38,498 nt of DNA from Billgrantia aerodenitrificans. GTDB lineage: Bacteria > Pseudomonadota > Gammaproteobacteria > Pseudomonadales > Halomonadaceae. The DNA is taken from positions 1 to 38,498 of the forward strand of contig NZ_JABFTV010000018.1 of assembly GCF_021404405.1 (NCBI RefSeq), read 5' to 3'. The notes beneath the pieces were generated by a model. The model saw only the letters and a program-made list of their open reading frames with translations. It did no database searches and was not told the origin of the DNA. Shown one piece after another: positions 16,295-24,918 of the stretch (within the stretch, counting starts at the first letter, position 1; every line of letters begins with the position of its first letter). Both the position numbers and the translations under genes were made by a program.

Positions 16295-18570
16295 GCTCTT
16301 TCCTCTGTATTTCCGGCATCCTCTTCTTCGACGTGCAGGCCGACCGTTCGCGCCAGCTCGGTGAAGCCGGGGAACGAGGTAGCCACGTTGGCGCAGTCGT
16401 CGATGACGATCTCCTCGCCGGCCCGCAGCGAGGCCACCACGAACGACATGGCGATGCGGTGGTCGCCCAGACTGTCGATGCGCCCGCCGCCGTAGGCGAC
16501 TTCACGCTCGCCGGCGCCGACGATGTCGATGCCATCCTCGAGCACGGTGTGCTCGACGCCCAGGGTCGCCAGACCGTCGGCCATGGCCTGAATGCGGTCG
16601 GACTCCTTGACCCGCAGCTCCTCGGCGCCGCGCAGGCGCGTGGTGCCGGTGGCGCAGGCGGCGGCGACGAACAGCGCCGGGAACTCGTCGATGGCCAGCG
16701 GCACCTGATCGAGGGGAATGTCGATACCCTTGAGCGGCGCGTAGCGGATGTGCAGATCGGCCACCGGCTCGCCGCCCACCTCGCGCTCATTGGTGAGGTG
16801 CAGGTCGGCGCCCATCAGCTTGAGGATGTTGATCACGCCGATGCGCGTGGGGTTGATGCCTACGTGCTCGAGAATCAGGTTGGAACCCGGGGTGATCGCC
16901 GCCGCCACCAGGAAAAAGGTAGCCGAGGAGATGTCGGAGGGCACGTCGATGGGGGCTGCGGTGAGCTTGCCGCCACCGTTGAGCCAGCAGGTGTCGCCCT
17001 CGCGATGCACTTCATAGCCGAAACCGGCCAGCATGCGCTCGGTGTGGTCGCGGGTGGGCGCCGGCTCGCGCACGCGGGTCTCGCCTTCGGCATAGAGCCC
17101 GGCGAGCAGCAGGCACGACTTCACCTGGGCGCTGGCCATGGGCATGTCGTAGGTGATGCCCTTGAGCTTCTGGCCGCCGTGGATCTTCAACGGCGGACGC
17201 CCGCCTTCGGCGGTGTCGATCTTCGCACCCATGACACGCAGCGGGTCGGCCACACGGCCCATGGGGCGCTTGGTCAGCGAGGCGTCGCCGATCAGTTCGG
17301 TGTCGAAGCCTTGGCCCGCCAGCAGCCCGGCGAACAGGCGCATGGCGGTACCGGCGTTGCCCACGTAGAGCGGCCCGGCCGGCGCCTTGAGCCCGTGCAT
17401 GCCGACGCCGTGCACGGTAACGCGCCCTTGGTGCGGCCCTTCGATGGCCACGCCCATCTCGCGGAACGCCTGCAGGGTGGCGAGGCTGTCTTCCCCTTCC
17501 AGAAAGCCCTTCACTTCGGTCACGCCTTCGGCCAGGGCGCCCAGCATGATCGAGCGATGGGAGATCGACTTGTCGCCCGGTACGCGAATGCGCCCGGCCA
17601 CGCGGCCACCGGGCGCGGCCCGGAAGGTGAGCTTGCCTTGTTGTTGCATCTGGTATTCCACCTGATAACTGGTCTGGTTCAGGAGAGAGTCGAAGTAGTG
17701 TCGTGCATGGCTGGCACGGTCGAAGATGGAGAGCATAGCATCACCGTCGCCCGCTTCCACGGCCTGGCGCAGCCGCCCCAGACCGGCCTCGAAATCGTCG
17801 AGAGAGGACAGCACGGCGTCGCGGTTAGCGGTGAAGATGTCGCGCCACATGACCGGGTCGCTGCCGGCGATGCGGGTGAAGTCGCGAAAGCCGCCGGCGG
17901 CGTAGCGAAAGATCTCCAGCCGTTCGTCCTGGCGCGCCAGGGTGTCTACCAGCGAGAAGGCGAGCAGGTGCGGCAGGTGGCTGGTACGTGCCAGCACCTG
18001 ATCGTGGCGCTCAACGTCCATCTCCAGCACTTCGGCGCCGCAGGCACGCCACAGCGTCTGCACCCGGGCCACGGCGGCCGGGGCGGTCTCGCGGCTTGGG
18101 GTGAGGATCACTTTATGCTTGATGTAAAGCTGCGGGTTCGAAGCTGCCACGCCGCTCTTTTCCGAGCCGGCGATGGGATGCCCCAGCACCAGCCCCGCCG
18201 GCAGCTCGCCGAAGGCCGCCAGCGCGCAGTCGCGCACCGCCGCCTTGGTGCTGCCGACGTCGGTGATGACGACCCGCGGCGCGGTACCGCTCAACGCCTC
18301 GCGTGGCAGCAGGTCGGCGAGCTCCTGCATCACGCTGCGCATGGCCAGTACCGGCACCGCCAGAACGATCAGGGTAGCGCCTTCCACCAGCGACGCGAGG
18401 CGGGTGTCGCCGTGGTCGATCAGGCCCATTTCGATGCCGCGGGCGATTTCGCCGGCATCCGGATCGCAGGATTGGATGGTACCCGCATAGCCGACAGCAC
18501 GCAGCGCGGCGGCCAACGAGCCGCCGATAAGCCCCAGGCCGACGATCAGGACTCGCGCTTCGTTCGGCAT
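16291..18570 (-). CDS. aroA: Bifunctional prephenate dehydrogenase / EPSP synthase (TyrA-AroA fusion)
   Basis: A 759-residue fusion. The N-terminal half (about 1-300) is TyrA: the NAD-binding GLGLIGGSL near residue 15, and GHPIAGSEKSG of prephenate dehydrogenases. The C-terminal half (about 318-750) is AroA, which joins shikimate-3-phosphate to PEP. It shows GDKSISHR, NAGTAMR, SAQVKS, RDHTE and NPTR motifs, that is, the four class II EPSPS signatures. The residue matching E. coli Gly96 and CP4 Ala100 is Gly407. The ATG at 18570 is taken because it opens the NAD domain as in relatives; a GTG at 18597, two bases past the pheA stop, is possible. It overlaps cmk by 4 bp. The same fusion is known in Pseudomonas, where hisC lies upstream; hisC is absent here. 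Confidence 0.95.
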   Translation of the reverse strand: MPNEARVLIVGLGLIGGSLAAALRAVGYAGTIQSCDPDAGEIARGIEMGLIDHGDTRLASLVEGATLIVLAVPVLAMRSVMQELADLLPREALSGTAPRVVITDVGSTKAAVRDCALAAFGELPAGLVLGHPIAGSEKSGVAASNPQLYIKHKVILTPSRETAPAAVARVQTLWRACGAEVLEMDVERHDQVLARTSHLPHLLAFSLVDTLARQDERLEIFRYAAGGFRDFTRIAGSDPVMWRDIFTANRDAVLSSLDDFEAGLGRLRQAVEAGDGDAMLSIFDRASHARHYFDSLLNQTSYQVEYQMQQQGKLTFRAAPGGRVAGRIRVPGDKSISHRSIMLGALAEGVTEVKGFLEGEDSLATLQAFREMGVAIEGPHQGRVTVHGVGMHGLKAPAGPLYVGNAGTAMRLFAGLLAGQGFDTELIGDASLTKRPMGRVADPLRVMGAKIDTAEGGRPPLKIHGGQKLKGITYDMPMASAQVKSCLLLAGLYAEGETRVREPAPTRDHTERMLAGFGYEVHREGDTCWLNGGGKLTAAPIDVPSDISSATFFLVAAAITPGSNLILEHVGINPTRIGVINILKLMGADLHLTNEREVGGEPVADLHIRYAPLKGIDIPLDQVPLAIDEFPALFVAAACATGTTRLRGAEELRVKESDRIQAMADGLATLGVEHTVLEDGIDIVGAGEREVAYGGGRIDSLGDHRIAMSFVVASLRAGEEIVIDDCANVATSFPGFTELARTVGLHVEEEDAGNTEERA

Positions 18571-18599
18571 TACGCTCGGGTTGCTACGCTCCACCACGC

Positions 18600-19691
18600 T
18601 TACAGCACGCCTACGGGGTAGGAGCCGAGCACCTTGAGCTCGGAGGCGCGCAGACGCACTTCCTCGAGCACCGCGGCGACACGCGGTTCATCCACGTGAC
18701 CCTTGAAGTCGATGAAGAACACGTAGTTCCACACGCCGGTGCGCGAGGGCCGTGTCTCCAGACGGGTGAGGTCGATGGAGTGACGATGGAAGGGCTCGAG
18801 CAGGTCGTGCAACGCGCCGGGCTGGTTGCGCATGGCCACCACGATGGAGGTCTTGTCCTCGCCCGACATCGGTACGTGCTGGCTGCCGATGATCAGGAAG
18901 CGCGTGGAGTTGTCGGGGCGATCCTCGATCTTCTCGGCAACCTTCTCCAGACCGTAGAGCTTGGCCGCCATGTCGCCGGCTATCGCCGCGCTGTGCCACT
19001 CGCCCTTGATCATCTTGGCCGCTTCGGCGTTGGACGACACCGGCACCCGCTCGGCCCGCGGATAGTGAGCGTCGAGCCACTTGCGGCACTGCGCCAGCGA
19101 CTGCGGATGGGAGTAGACCCGCGAGACCTTGTCGCGCAGGGTGGTGTCGGCCACCAGCAGATGGTGGTGAATGCGCAACACCACCTCGCCGCAGATGTGG
19201 ATCGAGGAGTCCATGAACGAATCGAGGGTATGGCTGACCACGCCTTCGGTGGAGTTCTCCACCGGCACCACGCCGTAGTTGACGGCGCCGGCCTCCACTT
19301 CGCGGAAGACTTCGTCGATGGCTGCCATGGGCATGCTCACCGCGCTGGCACCGAAGTGCTTGAGGGCGGCCTGCTGGGTGAAGGTACCCTCCGGGCCGAG
19401 ATAAGCCACCTTGGTGGGCTGTTCCAGCGCCAGGCAGGCGGACATGATCTCGCGGAACAGCCGTGCCATCTCTTCGCTGTTGAGCGGCCCCTGGTTGAGC
19501 TCCATGATCCGCCGCAGCACCTGGGCCTCACGCTCGGGGCGGTAGAACACGGCGCCCTTGTCGCTCTTGGTCTTGACCTCGGCGACCTGCTTGGCACACT
19601 CGGCGCGGGCGCTGATCAGGCGCAGGATGTCGTTGTCGATCTCGTCGATGCGCTGGCGCAGCGTGTCGAGATTGTTGGGGCTATCGGTCAT
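18600..19691 (-). CDS. pheA: P-protein: chorismate mutase / prephenate dehydratase
   Basis: 363 residues in three domains: AroQ-type chorismate mutase (about 5-90), prephenate dehydratase (about 93-270, with YLGPEGTFTQQAA, VPVENSTEGVV and NSTRFLIIG, the catalytic TRF), and an ACT regulatory domain (about 280-358) with LETRPSRTG, the version of the ESRP motif that binds Phe. It therefore makes phenylpyruvate from chorismate and is probably inhibited by phenylalanine. It lies 3 bp after serC and 29 bp before the TyrA-AroA start. With both, it forms a serine/aromatic amino acid operon. Confidence 0.97.
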   Translation of the reverse strand: MTDSPNNLDTLRQRIDEIDNDILRLISARAECAKQVAEVKTKSDKGAVFYRPEREAQVLRRIMELNQGPLNSEEMARLFREIMSACLALEQPTKVAYLGPEGTFTQQAALKHFGASAVSMPMAAIDEVFREVEAGAVNYGVVPVENSTEGVVSHTLDSFMDSSIHICGEVVLRIHHHLLVADTTLRDKVSRVYSHPQSLAQCRKWLDAHYPRAERVPVSSNAEAAKMIKGEWHSAAIAGDMAAKLYGLEKVAEKIEDRPDNSTRFLIIGSQHVPMSGEDKTSIVVAMRNQPGALHDLLEPFHRHSIDLTRLETRPSRTGVWNYVFFIDFKGHVDEPRVAAVLEEVRLRASELKVLGSYPVGVL

Positions 19692-19694
19692 GGC

Positions 19695-20780
19695 TTATCC
19701 CCTGCGTTGCTCGAAGTCGGACATGAAGTCGATCAAGGTATCGACGGCCGCTTCGGGTACGGCGTTGTAGAGGCTTGCCCGCATGCCGCCGACGCTGCGA
19801 TGGCCCGCGAGGTTGAGCAGCCCGGCTTGTTCGGCTTCGGCCAGGAACGTCTTGTCGAGGCTGGCGTCGGCCAGTACGAAGGGCACGTTCATGCGCGAGC
19901 GGTTGCGCGGCGCGATGGGGTTGGAATAGAAGCCGCTGGCGTCGATGGCCGCGTAGAGCTTGGCCGCCTTGCGCGCGTTGATCGTCGCCATGGCCTCGAG
20001 CCCGCCGATGTCGTGCTTGAGCCACTGAAACACCAGCCCCGCCAGATACCAAGCGTAAGTGGGCGGCGTATTGACCATGGAACCCGCTTCGGCCATGGCC
20101 TGGTAGTCGAACAGGCTGGGAATGCGCGGGCAGCGCCGGTCGAGCAGGTCGTCGCGCACCAGCACCAGGGTGAGGCCGGCAGGGCCGATGTTCTTCTGCG
20201 CCCCGGCGTAGATCACGCCGAAACGCGACACGTCGAGCGGTTCGGCCAGGATGCTGGAGGAGTAGTCGCACACCAGCGGCACGCCGACGTCGGGGATATA
20301 ATCGAACTCCAGCCCGCCAATGGTCTCGTTGGCGGTGTAGTGCAGGTAGGCGGCATCGGCGGAGAGCGCGATGTCGGCCTGGGTCGGCACTTCGGCGTGG
20401 CCGCTGGGCTCGCTGGAGCCGGCCATGTGCACGTCAAAGCCCATCTGCTTGGCTTCCGCCAGCGCCTTCTTGCCCCAGATTCCGGTATACAGGAAGTTGG
20501 CGGTGCCGCCCTGCCCCAGCAGGTTCATCGGCACCATGGAGAACTGCAGACTGGCGCCGCCCTGCAGGAACAGCACCTTGTAGTTCTCGGGCACGGCGAG
20601 CAGTTCGCGCAGGTCGGCCTCGGCCTGCTCGGCGATGGCGACGAACGCGGGCGAGCGGTGACTCATCTCCATGACCGAGAGCCCGCGGCCCTGGTAGTCG
20701 AGCAGCTCTTCCCTTGCGCGTTCCAGCACCGGGGTGGGCAGCGCCGCGGGACCGGCGCAGAAATTATAGTGGCGTGTCAT
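19695..20780 (-). CDS. serC: Phosphoserine aminotransferase
   Basis: A 361-residue PLP enzyme of aminotransferase class V that turns 3-phosphohydroxypyruvate into phosphoserine and also acts in PLP synthesis. YNFCAGPAALP opens the protein, MEMSHRS is the substrate loop, CDYSSSI contains the Asp that contacts the PLP nitrogen, and Lys196 in GAQKNIGPAG is the PLP lysine. HRSVGGMRASLYNA closes the active site. It is the first gene after the palindromic element that follows gyrA. Confidence 0.97.
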   Translation of the reverse strand: MTRHYNFCAGPAALPTPVLERAREELLDYQGRGLSVMEMSHRSPAFVAIAEQAEADLRELLAVPENYKVLFLQGGASLQFSMVPMNLLGQGGTANFLYTGIWGKKALAEAKQMGFDVHMAGSSEPSGHAEVPTQADIALSADAAYLHYTANETIGGLEFDYIPDVGVPLVCDYSSSILAEPLDVSRFGVIYAGAQKNIGPAGLTLVLVRDDLLDRRCPRIPSLFDYQAMAEAGSMVNTPPTYAWYLAGLVFQWLKHDIGGLEAMATINARKAAKLYAAIDASGFYSNPIAPRNRSRMNVPFVLADASLDKTFLAEAEQAGLLNLAGHRSVGGMRASLYNAVPEAAVDTLIDFMSDFEQRRG

Positions 20781-20820
20781 CAGCGTGGTGTTCCGTTCTA
20801 CTCATGTCGTGGCCAGGCGA

Positions 20821-20933
20821 GATGAGCGCCGGGGACAAGCCGTAGCGAGGGTTTTTTGCCATGGATGGCAAAAATAGCGCCCAGGGATGGGTTCACAGCG
20901 CCCTCGCGAGGCTTGTCGCCGGAACAGCTCATC
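20821..20933. repeat. 113-nt nested palindromic intergenic element between gyrA and serC
   Basis: Four nested pairs of arms: GATGAGC 20821-20827 with 20927-20933; CCGGGGACAAGCC 20829-20841 with 20910-20922 (one mismatch); GCGAGGG 20845-20851 with 20901-20907; and an inner perfect stem TTTTTGCCAT 20853-20862 with 20865-20874. It fills most of the gap between the serC start and the gyrA stop. It looks like a REP/BIME-like or MITE-like interspersed repeat that folds into a long cruciform and probably ends or attenuates gyrA transcription. Chance reading frames run through it and are not genes. Confidence 0.65.
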
Positions 20934-20956
20934 GCTTTCCGGTAATGCAAACGCGC

Positions 20957-23689
20957 TTATTCGTCGTTCTGGCTCTCTTCTACGCCGCCGTTCTCGTCCG
21001 TTTCCGGCCCACTCTGCAGCTCGGCGTTAGGCGCGTTCTCAACTTCACCCTCAGCGCCGTTCTCGAGCTCACTCTCCGCTTCGGGCTCGTCGATACGCAC
21101 GGTCTTGACCAGCTTCTCGTCATTGCCCAGGCGGATCAGCATCACGCCCTGAGTGTTGCGCGAGGTGATCGAGACCTCGTCGACGCGGGTACGCACCAGC
21201 GTGCCCCGGTCGGTGATCAGCATCATCTCGTCGGCGGAGTAGACCTGCATGGCGGCAACCAGAGAACCGTTGCGCTCGCTGGTCTGCATGGCGATGACGC
21301 CCTGGCCGCCACGACCGCGCAGCGGGAACTCCTCGAGCCGGGTGCGCTTACCGTAACCGTTCTCGGAGGCGGTGAGGATGTAGATCTGGCCGCCGTTGCC
21401 GTTCTCCAGCGGCGCGCCCTCTTCACCTTCCACCTCACTGTCGGCATCGGCGTCGATCTGCTGGCTCTTGGGAATGATCAGGCTGATCACCTCGGCGTCG
21501 CCCAGCAGCTTCATGCCGCGTACGCCGCGAGCGGTACGACCCATGGCGCGCACGTTGCTCTCTTCGAAGCGAATCGCCTTGCCGTTGGACGACAGCATCA
21601 TCACATGGTCGTTACCCGACGTGATGGCGGCACCCACTAGGCGGTCGCCCTCTTCGATGTCGATGGCGATCAGGCCGACGCTGCGCGGACGCGAGAACTG
21701 ATCGAGGCTGGTGCGCTTGACCGTGCCCTTGGCGGTGGCGAAGAAGATGTAGCAATCCGGACGGTAGTCCTTCACCGGCAGGATGGCATTGATCGCCTCG
21801 CCTTCGTCCAGCGGCAGCAGGTTGACCAGCGGCTTGCCGCGGGAACCACGGCTGGCGGCGGGCATCTCGTAGACCTTGAGCCAGTACACCTTGCCCTTGT
21901 TGGAGAACAGCAGCACGGTGTCGTGGGTGGAGGCCACCAGCAGATGCTCGATGACGTCCTCGTCCTTCATGGCAGTGGCCGACTTGCCGCGACCGCCGCG
22001 ACGCTGGGCCTGGTAGTCGGAGAGCGGCTGGGTCTTGGCGTAGCCGGTCCGCGAGACCGTGACCACCATGTCCTCCTCGGCAATCAGATCCTCGATGGAG
22101 AGGTCGAGGTGGCTGGCCTGGATCTCGGTGCGGCGCGGGTCGGCGAACTGGTCGCGCACGGCCATGAGTTCTTCGCGAATCACCTCGAGCAGACGCTCGC
22201 TGGAAGCCAGAATGGCCATCAGCTCGGCGATCTTCTCCAGAATGCCCAAATATTCGTCAAGCAGCTTCTCGGTCTCGAGGCCGGTCAGGCGGTGCAGGCG
22301 CAGTTCGAGGATGGCCTGGGCCTGGGCCGGCGAGAGACGGTACTCGGTGCCGGTGGTGTTGAGGCCGAAGCCCTCTTCCAGCTCTTCCGGCTTGCACGAG
22401 GTAGCACCGGCACGCTCGAGCATGGCGGTGACCTGACCCGGCGGCCACACCTTGTCGAGCAGCTTTTCCTTGGCCTCGGCGGCGCTCGGCGAGGCCTTGA
22501 TCAGCTCGATCACCTCGTCGATGTTGGAGATGGCCACGGCCAAGCCTTCGAGGATGTGGCCACGCTCGCGGGCTTTCTTCAATTCGTACAGGGTGCGCCG
22601 GGTGACGACCTCACGACGGTGACGAATGAAGGCTTCGAGGATTTCCTTGAGGTTGAGGATCTTCGGCTGTCCATCCTCGATGGCGACCATGTTGATGCCG
22701 AAGACGTTCTGCAGCTGGGTCTGGGCGAACAGGTTGTTGACCACCACCTCGCCGGACTCGCCGCGCTTGACCTCGATCACCACGCGCAGGCCGTCCTTGT
22801 CGGACTCGTCGCGCAGCTCGGCGATGCCTTCGATCTTCTTGTCCTTGACCAGCTCGGCGATCTTCTCGATCAGCCGCGCCTTGTTCACCTGGTACGGCAG
22901 CTCGGTGACGATGATGTGATCGCGGCCGCTCTTCTCGTGGTACTCGATGGTATGGCGAGCACGCACATAGATGCGCCCGCGACCGGTACGGTAGGCCTCG
23001 AGGATGCCGGCGCGGCCGTTGATGATGCCAGCAGTGGGGAAATCGGGGCCGGAGATGTACTCCATCAGATCGTCGACGGTGAGTGTGTAGTCGTCGATCA
23101 GCGCCAGACAGCCGTCGATCACCTCGCCCATGTTGTGGGGCGGGATGTTGGTGGCCATGCCTACGGCGATGCCCGAGGAGCCGTTGATCAGCAGGTTGGG
23201 CACCTTGGTCGGCAGCACCTCGGGAATACGCTCGGTGCCGTCGTAGTTGTCGACCCAGTCGACGGTGTCCTTGTCGAGATCGGCCAGCAACTCGTGAGCC
23301 AGCTTGGCCATGCGCACCTCGGTGTAACGCATGGCAGCGGCGCTGTCGCCGTCGATGGAGCCGAAGTTGCCCTGGCCGTCGACCAGCACGTGGCGCATGG
23401 AGAAGTCCTGCGCCATACGCACGATGGTGTCGTAGACCGCGCTGTCACCGTGGGGGTGGTATTTACCGATGACATCGCCCACCACACGGGCCGATTTCTT
23501 GTAGGCTTTGTTCCAGTCGTTGCCAAGCTCGTGCATGGCGAACAGTACGCGCCTGTGCACCGGCTTGAGGCCATCGCGCACGTCCGGTAGCGCGCGGCCG
23601 ATGATTACGCTCATCGCGTAGTCGAGGTACGACTGCTTCAGTTCGTCCTCGATGTTGACTGGCAGAATCTCTCTGGCGATGTCACCCAT
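20957..23689 (-). CDS. gyrA: DNA gyrase subunit A
   Basis: 910 residues, the type II topoisomerase subunit that cuts and rejoins DNA. The N-terminus MGDIAREILPVNIEDELK fixes the start at ATG 23689 although the frame stays open further upstream. Numbering matches E. coli: catalytic Tyr122 in AAMRYTE, and quinolone-resistance positions Ser83 and Asp87 both in the sensitive state (HGDSAVYD). The GyrA box is QRRGGRG. A C-terminal pinwheel domain follows, then an acidic tail of about 45 residues rich in E, D and N, a common feature in halophile relatives that may temper DNA wrapping. A candidate -10, TATGAT, lies upstream. Confidence 0.98.
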   Translation of the reverse strand: MGDIAREILPVNIEDELKQSYLDYAMSVIIGRALPDVRDGLKPVHRRVLFAMHELGNDWNKAYKKSARVVGDVIGKYHPHGDSAVYDTIVRMAQDFSMRHVLVDGQGNFGSIDGDSAAAMRYTEVRMAKLAHELLADLDKDTVDWVDNYDGTERIPEVLPTKVPNLLINGSSGIAVGMATNIPPHNMGEVIDGCLALIDDYTLTVDDLMEYISGPDFPTAGIINGRAGILEAYRTGRGRIYVRARHTIEYHEKSGRDHIIVTELPYQVNKARLIEKIAELVKDKKIEGIAELRDESDKDGLRVVIEVKRGESGEVVVNNLFAQTQLQNVFGINMVAIEDGQPKILNLKEILEAFIRHRREVVTRRTLYELKKARERGHILEGLAVAISNIDEVIELIKASPSAAEAKEKLLDKVWPPGQVTAMLERAGATSCKPEELEEGFGLNTTGTEYRLSPAQAQAILELRLHRLTGLETEKLLDEYLGILEKIAELMAILASSERLLEVIREELMAVRDQFADPRRTEIQASHLDLSIEDLIAEEDMVVTVSRTGYAKTQPLSDYQAQRRGGRGKSATAMKDEDVIEHLLVASTHDTVLLFSNKGKVYWLKVYEMPAASRGSRGKPLVNLLPLDEGEAINAILPVKDYRPDCYIFFATAKGTVKRTSLDQFSRPRSVGLIAIDIEEGDRLVGAAITSGNDHVMMLSSNGKAIRFEESNVRAMGRTARGVRGMKLLGDAEVISLIIPKSQQIDADADSEVEGEEGAPLENGNGGQIYILTASENGYGKRTRLEEFPLRGRGGQGVIAMQTSERNGSLVAAMQVYSADEMMLITDRGTLVRTRVDEVSITSRNTQGVMLIRLGNDEKLVKTVRIDEPEAESELENGAEGEVENAPNAELQSGPETDENGGVEESQNDE

Positions 23690-23777
23690 GGGTCGTCGAA
23701 TCCTTTGCGCTACAACGGTTTGGTGCGCTCTTCTAGCCAAGCCGTGGCCGAGGCATGGCGCGCCATTACAGCCTGCC

Positions 23778-23783
23778 ATCATA
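23778..23783 (-). promoter_or_regulatory. Candidate -10 element of the gyrA promoter
   Basis: On the minus strand TATGAT lies 88 bases upstream of the gyrA start. No good -35 is seen at the right spacing (TGCCTT-like only). Gyrase promoters are often supercoiling-sensitive with weak -35 boxes, so this is plausible but unproven. Confidence 0.3.
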
Positions 23784-23924
23784 CCACTCCACACGGCACA
23801 AAGGCAGCTTGCGTAACGCCCCGCGCCAATCCCGCATCGCTCATTCCTTATTCGCGACGGTAGCCATCCCGACTCTCTTGGGCTAGCTTGTGTGGGTCAA
23901 GGCCCCCTTATAGATAGAGGCCCA

Positions 23925-24224
23925 ATGCAAAGACTTCTGCTGATCGCTCTCACCGCCCTGATCGTAGGGCTGCCGAACCTGGCCTCACAGGCGGTCGAGA
24001 ATGGCTTTGAAGGTCCTGCCAAGTCACTGGCAGGGCTCGCGCATCACGACGTTTCCCTCGGACTGTCGTCATTCGATGCGGACACCGACGACACCGGACT
24101 CGAGTCGCTTGCCACCCTCGGCACTCGACTCCTCACCCACCCCGGCGTTGCGCTAGGCATCTCCGCGCTCGCCTGTCAGCAGCTCGCACTGCCGCCTGCC
24201 CGCGCCCCACCGCACTGCCTCTGA
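23925..24224 (+). CDS. Small exported protein (99 aa), function unknown
   Basis: Not recognised. A signal peptide is clear: MQRLLLIALTALIVGLPNLASQA with a likely cut near residue 23. The mature part is about 76 residues, acidic in the middle (FDADTDDTGLES) and hydrophobic and Pro-rich at the end, with two Cys residues (CQQLALPPARAPPHC). The ATG at 23925 is preferred over a frame opening 33 bp earlier, because AGAGG lies five bases before it and it begins the signal sequence. It is divergent from gyrA. Whether it is expressed cannot be judged. Confidence 0.5.
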   Translation: MQRLLLIALTALIVGLPNLASQAVENGFEGPAKSLAGLAHHDVSLGLSSFDADTDDTGLESLATLGTRLLTHPGVALGISALACQQLALPPARAPPHCL

Positions 24225-24314
24225 TCGCTCGACTGGAAACCTGGCTCGTCTCGGGCCTTCATATTCGATCGTTTCGCATCCATTGGATGTCAGCGCTTTC
24301 AGAGGTTTTGCACG

Positions 24315-24866
24315 ATGAAAACACTCCCTCTCTCCCGACTCGACACCGCCGACCACCTGGTCACTCCTCAAGCCTTCTCCGATATCGACGAGCACTCCCC
24401 GGCCCTGAGCCTGATGACCGATTTTCGCCAGCATTGGCCACACGCCGTCAGTGTCTCGGCCCCGGCGCTCGAGGTGGCCAGGCAGATGAAGGCGGAAGGC
24501 GTGAGCGGCAAGCTGGTCATCGATCGCCAGCGTGAACTGGTCGGCATGCTGACCCTCGAGCGACTCTCGGAGCAGAGCATCCTGGTGGCCTTGCACCGTC
24601 TCGGCATCGACCGCAGCAGCCTGACCGCCGGCGATCTGATGCAGCCCCGGGCCGCCATGCCCGTCGTGGATTACGAGGCCGTTGCCAGCGCCACTGTCAC
24701 CGACCTGGTGGCCACACTGCGCGAGGCCGGCGAGCCCTACTGTCTGGTCAGAGATGCCGAGCACCATATCCGCGGGTTGTTCTCGGTGAGTGAACTCTCC
24801 GAACGGTTGCATCGCCGGCTCTCGGTCAAGCCAAAGGCCTCCATCATTGAGGTCCTCAAGGCCTGA
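24315..24866 (+). CDS. CBS-domain pair protein
   Basis: A 183-residue protein made essentially of two CBS motifs (about 42-92 and 103-165), the module that binds adenine nucleotides such as AMP, ATP or SAM to control partner proteins. VSVSAPALEVARQMKAEGVS and LVGMLTLERL mark the first, GDLMQPR with VDYEAVASATVTDLVATL the second. No enzyme or transporter domain is attached. It is followed directly by a terminator, so it seems to end its own transcript. Partner unknown. Confidence 0.85.
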   Translation: MKTLPLSRLDTADHLVTPQAFSDIDEHSPALSLMTDFRQHWPHAVSVSAPALEVARQMKAEGVSGKLVIDRQRELVGMLTLERLSEQSILVALHRLGIDRSSLTAGDLMQPRAAMPVVDYEAVASATVTDLVATLREAGEPYCLVRDAEHHIRGLFSVSELSERLHRRLSVKPKASIIEVLKA

Positions 24867-24879
24867 ACCACGCAAGGCG

Positions 24880-24905
24880 GGGGCGGCCATGGCCGCCCCT
24901 TTCCC
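24880..24905 (+). terminator. Rho-independent terminator after the CBS gene
   Basis: GGGGCGGCC (24880-24888) and GGCCGCCCC (24891-24899) form a GC-rich perfect palindrome, followed by TTTCCCTT. It lies 14 bases past the CBS gene stop. Confidence 0.75.
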
Positions 24906-24918
24906 TTCTCGCAAAAAT

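Noticed and set aside
16333..18621. 762-codon open frame on the plus strand opposite tyrA-aroA
   Set aside because: Antisense shadow: the minus-strand product is a recognisable fusion enzyme over the whole length, and the plus-strand product has none of the features of a real protein.
18696..20825. 709-codon open frame on the plus strand opposite pheA and serC
   Set aside because: It spans two well-identified minus-strand genes, and its product is a shadow with many His and Gly residues.
20861..21640. 259-codon open frame on the plus strand beginning in the gyrA-serC gap
   Set aside because: Its first part lies in the palindromic element and the rest is antisense to gyrA.
21923..23590. 555-codon open frame on the plus strand opposite gyrA
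   Set aside because: Shadow of the GyrA coding strand.
24153..24914. 253-codon open frame on the minus strand opposite the CBS gene
   Set aside because: The plus-strand frame encodes a clear CBS pair with a terminator; the minus frame has no domain.
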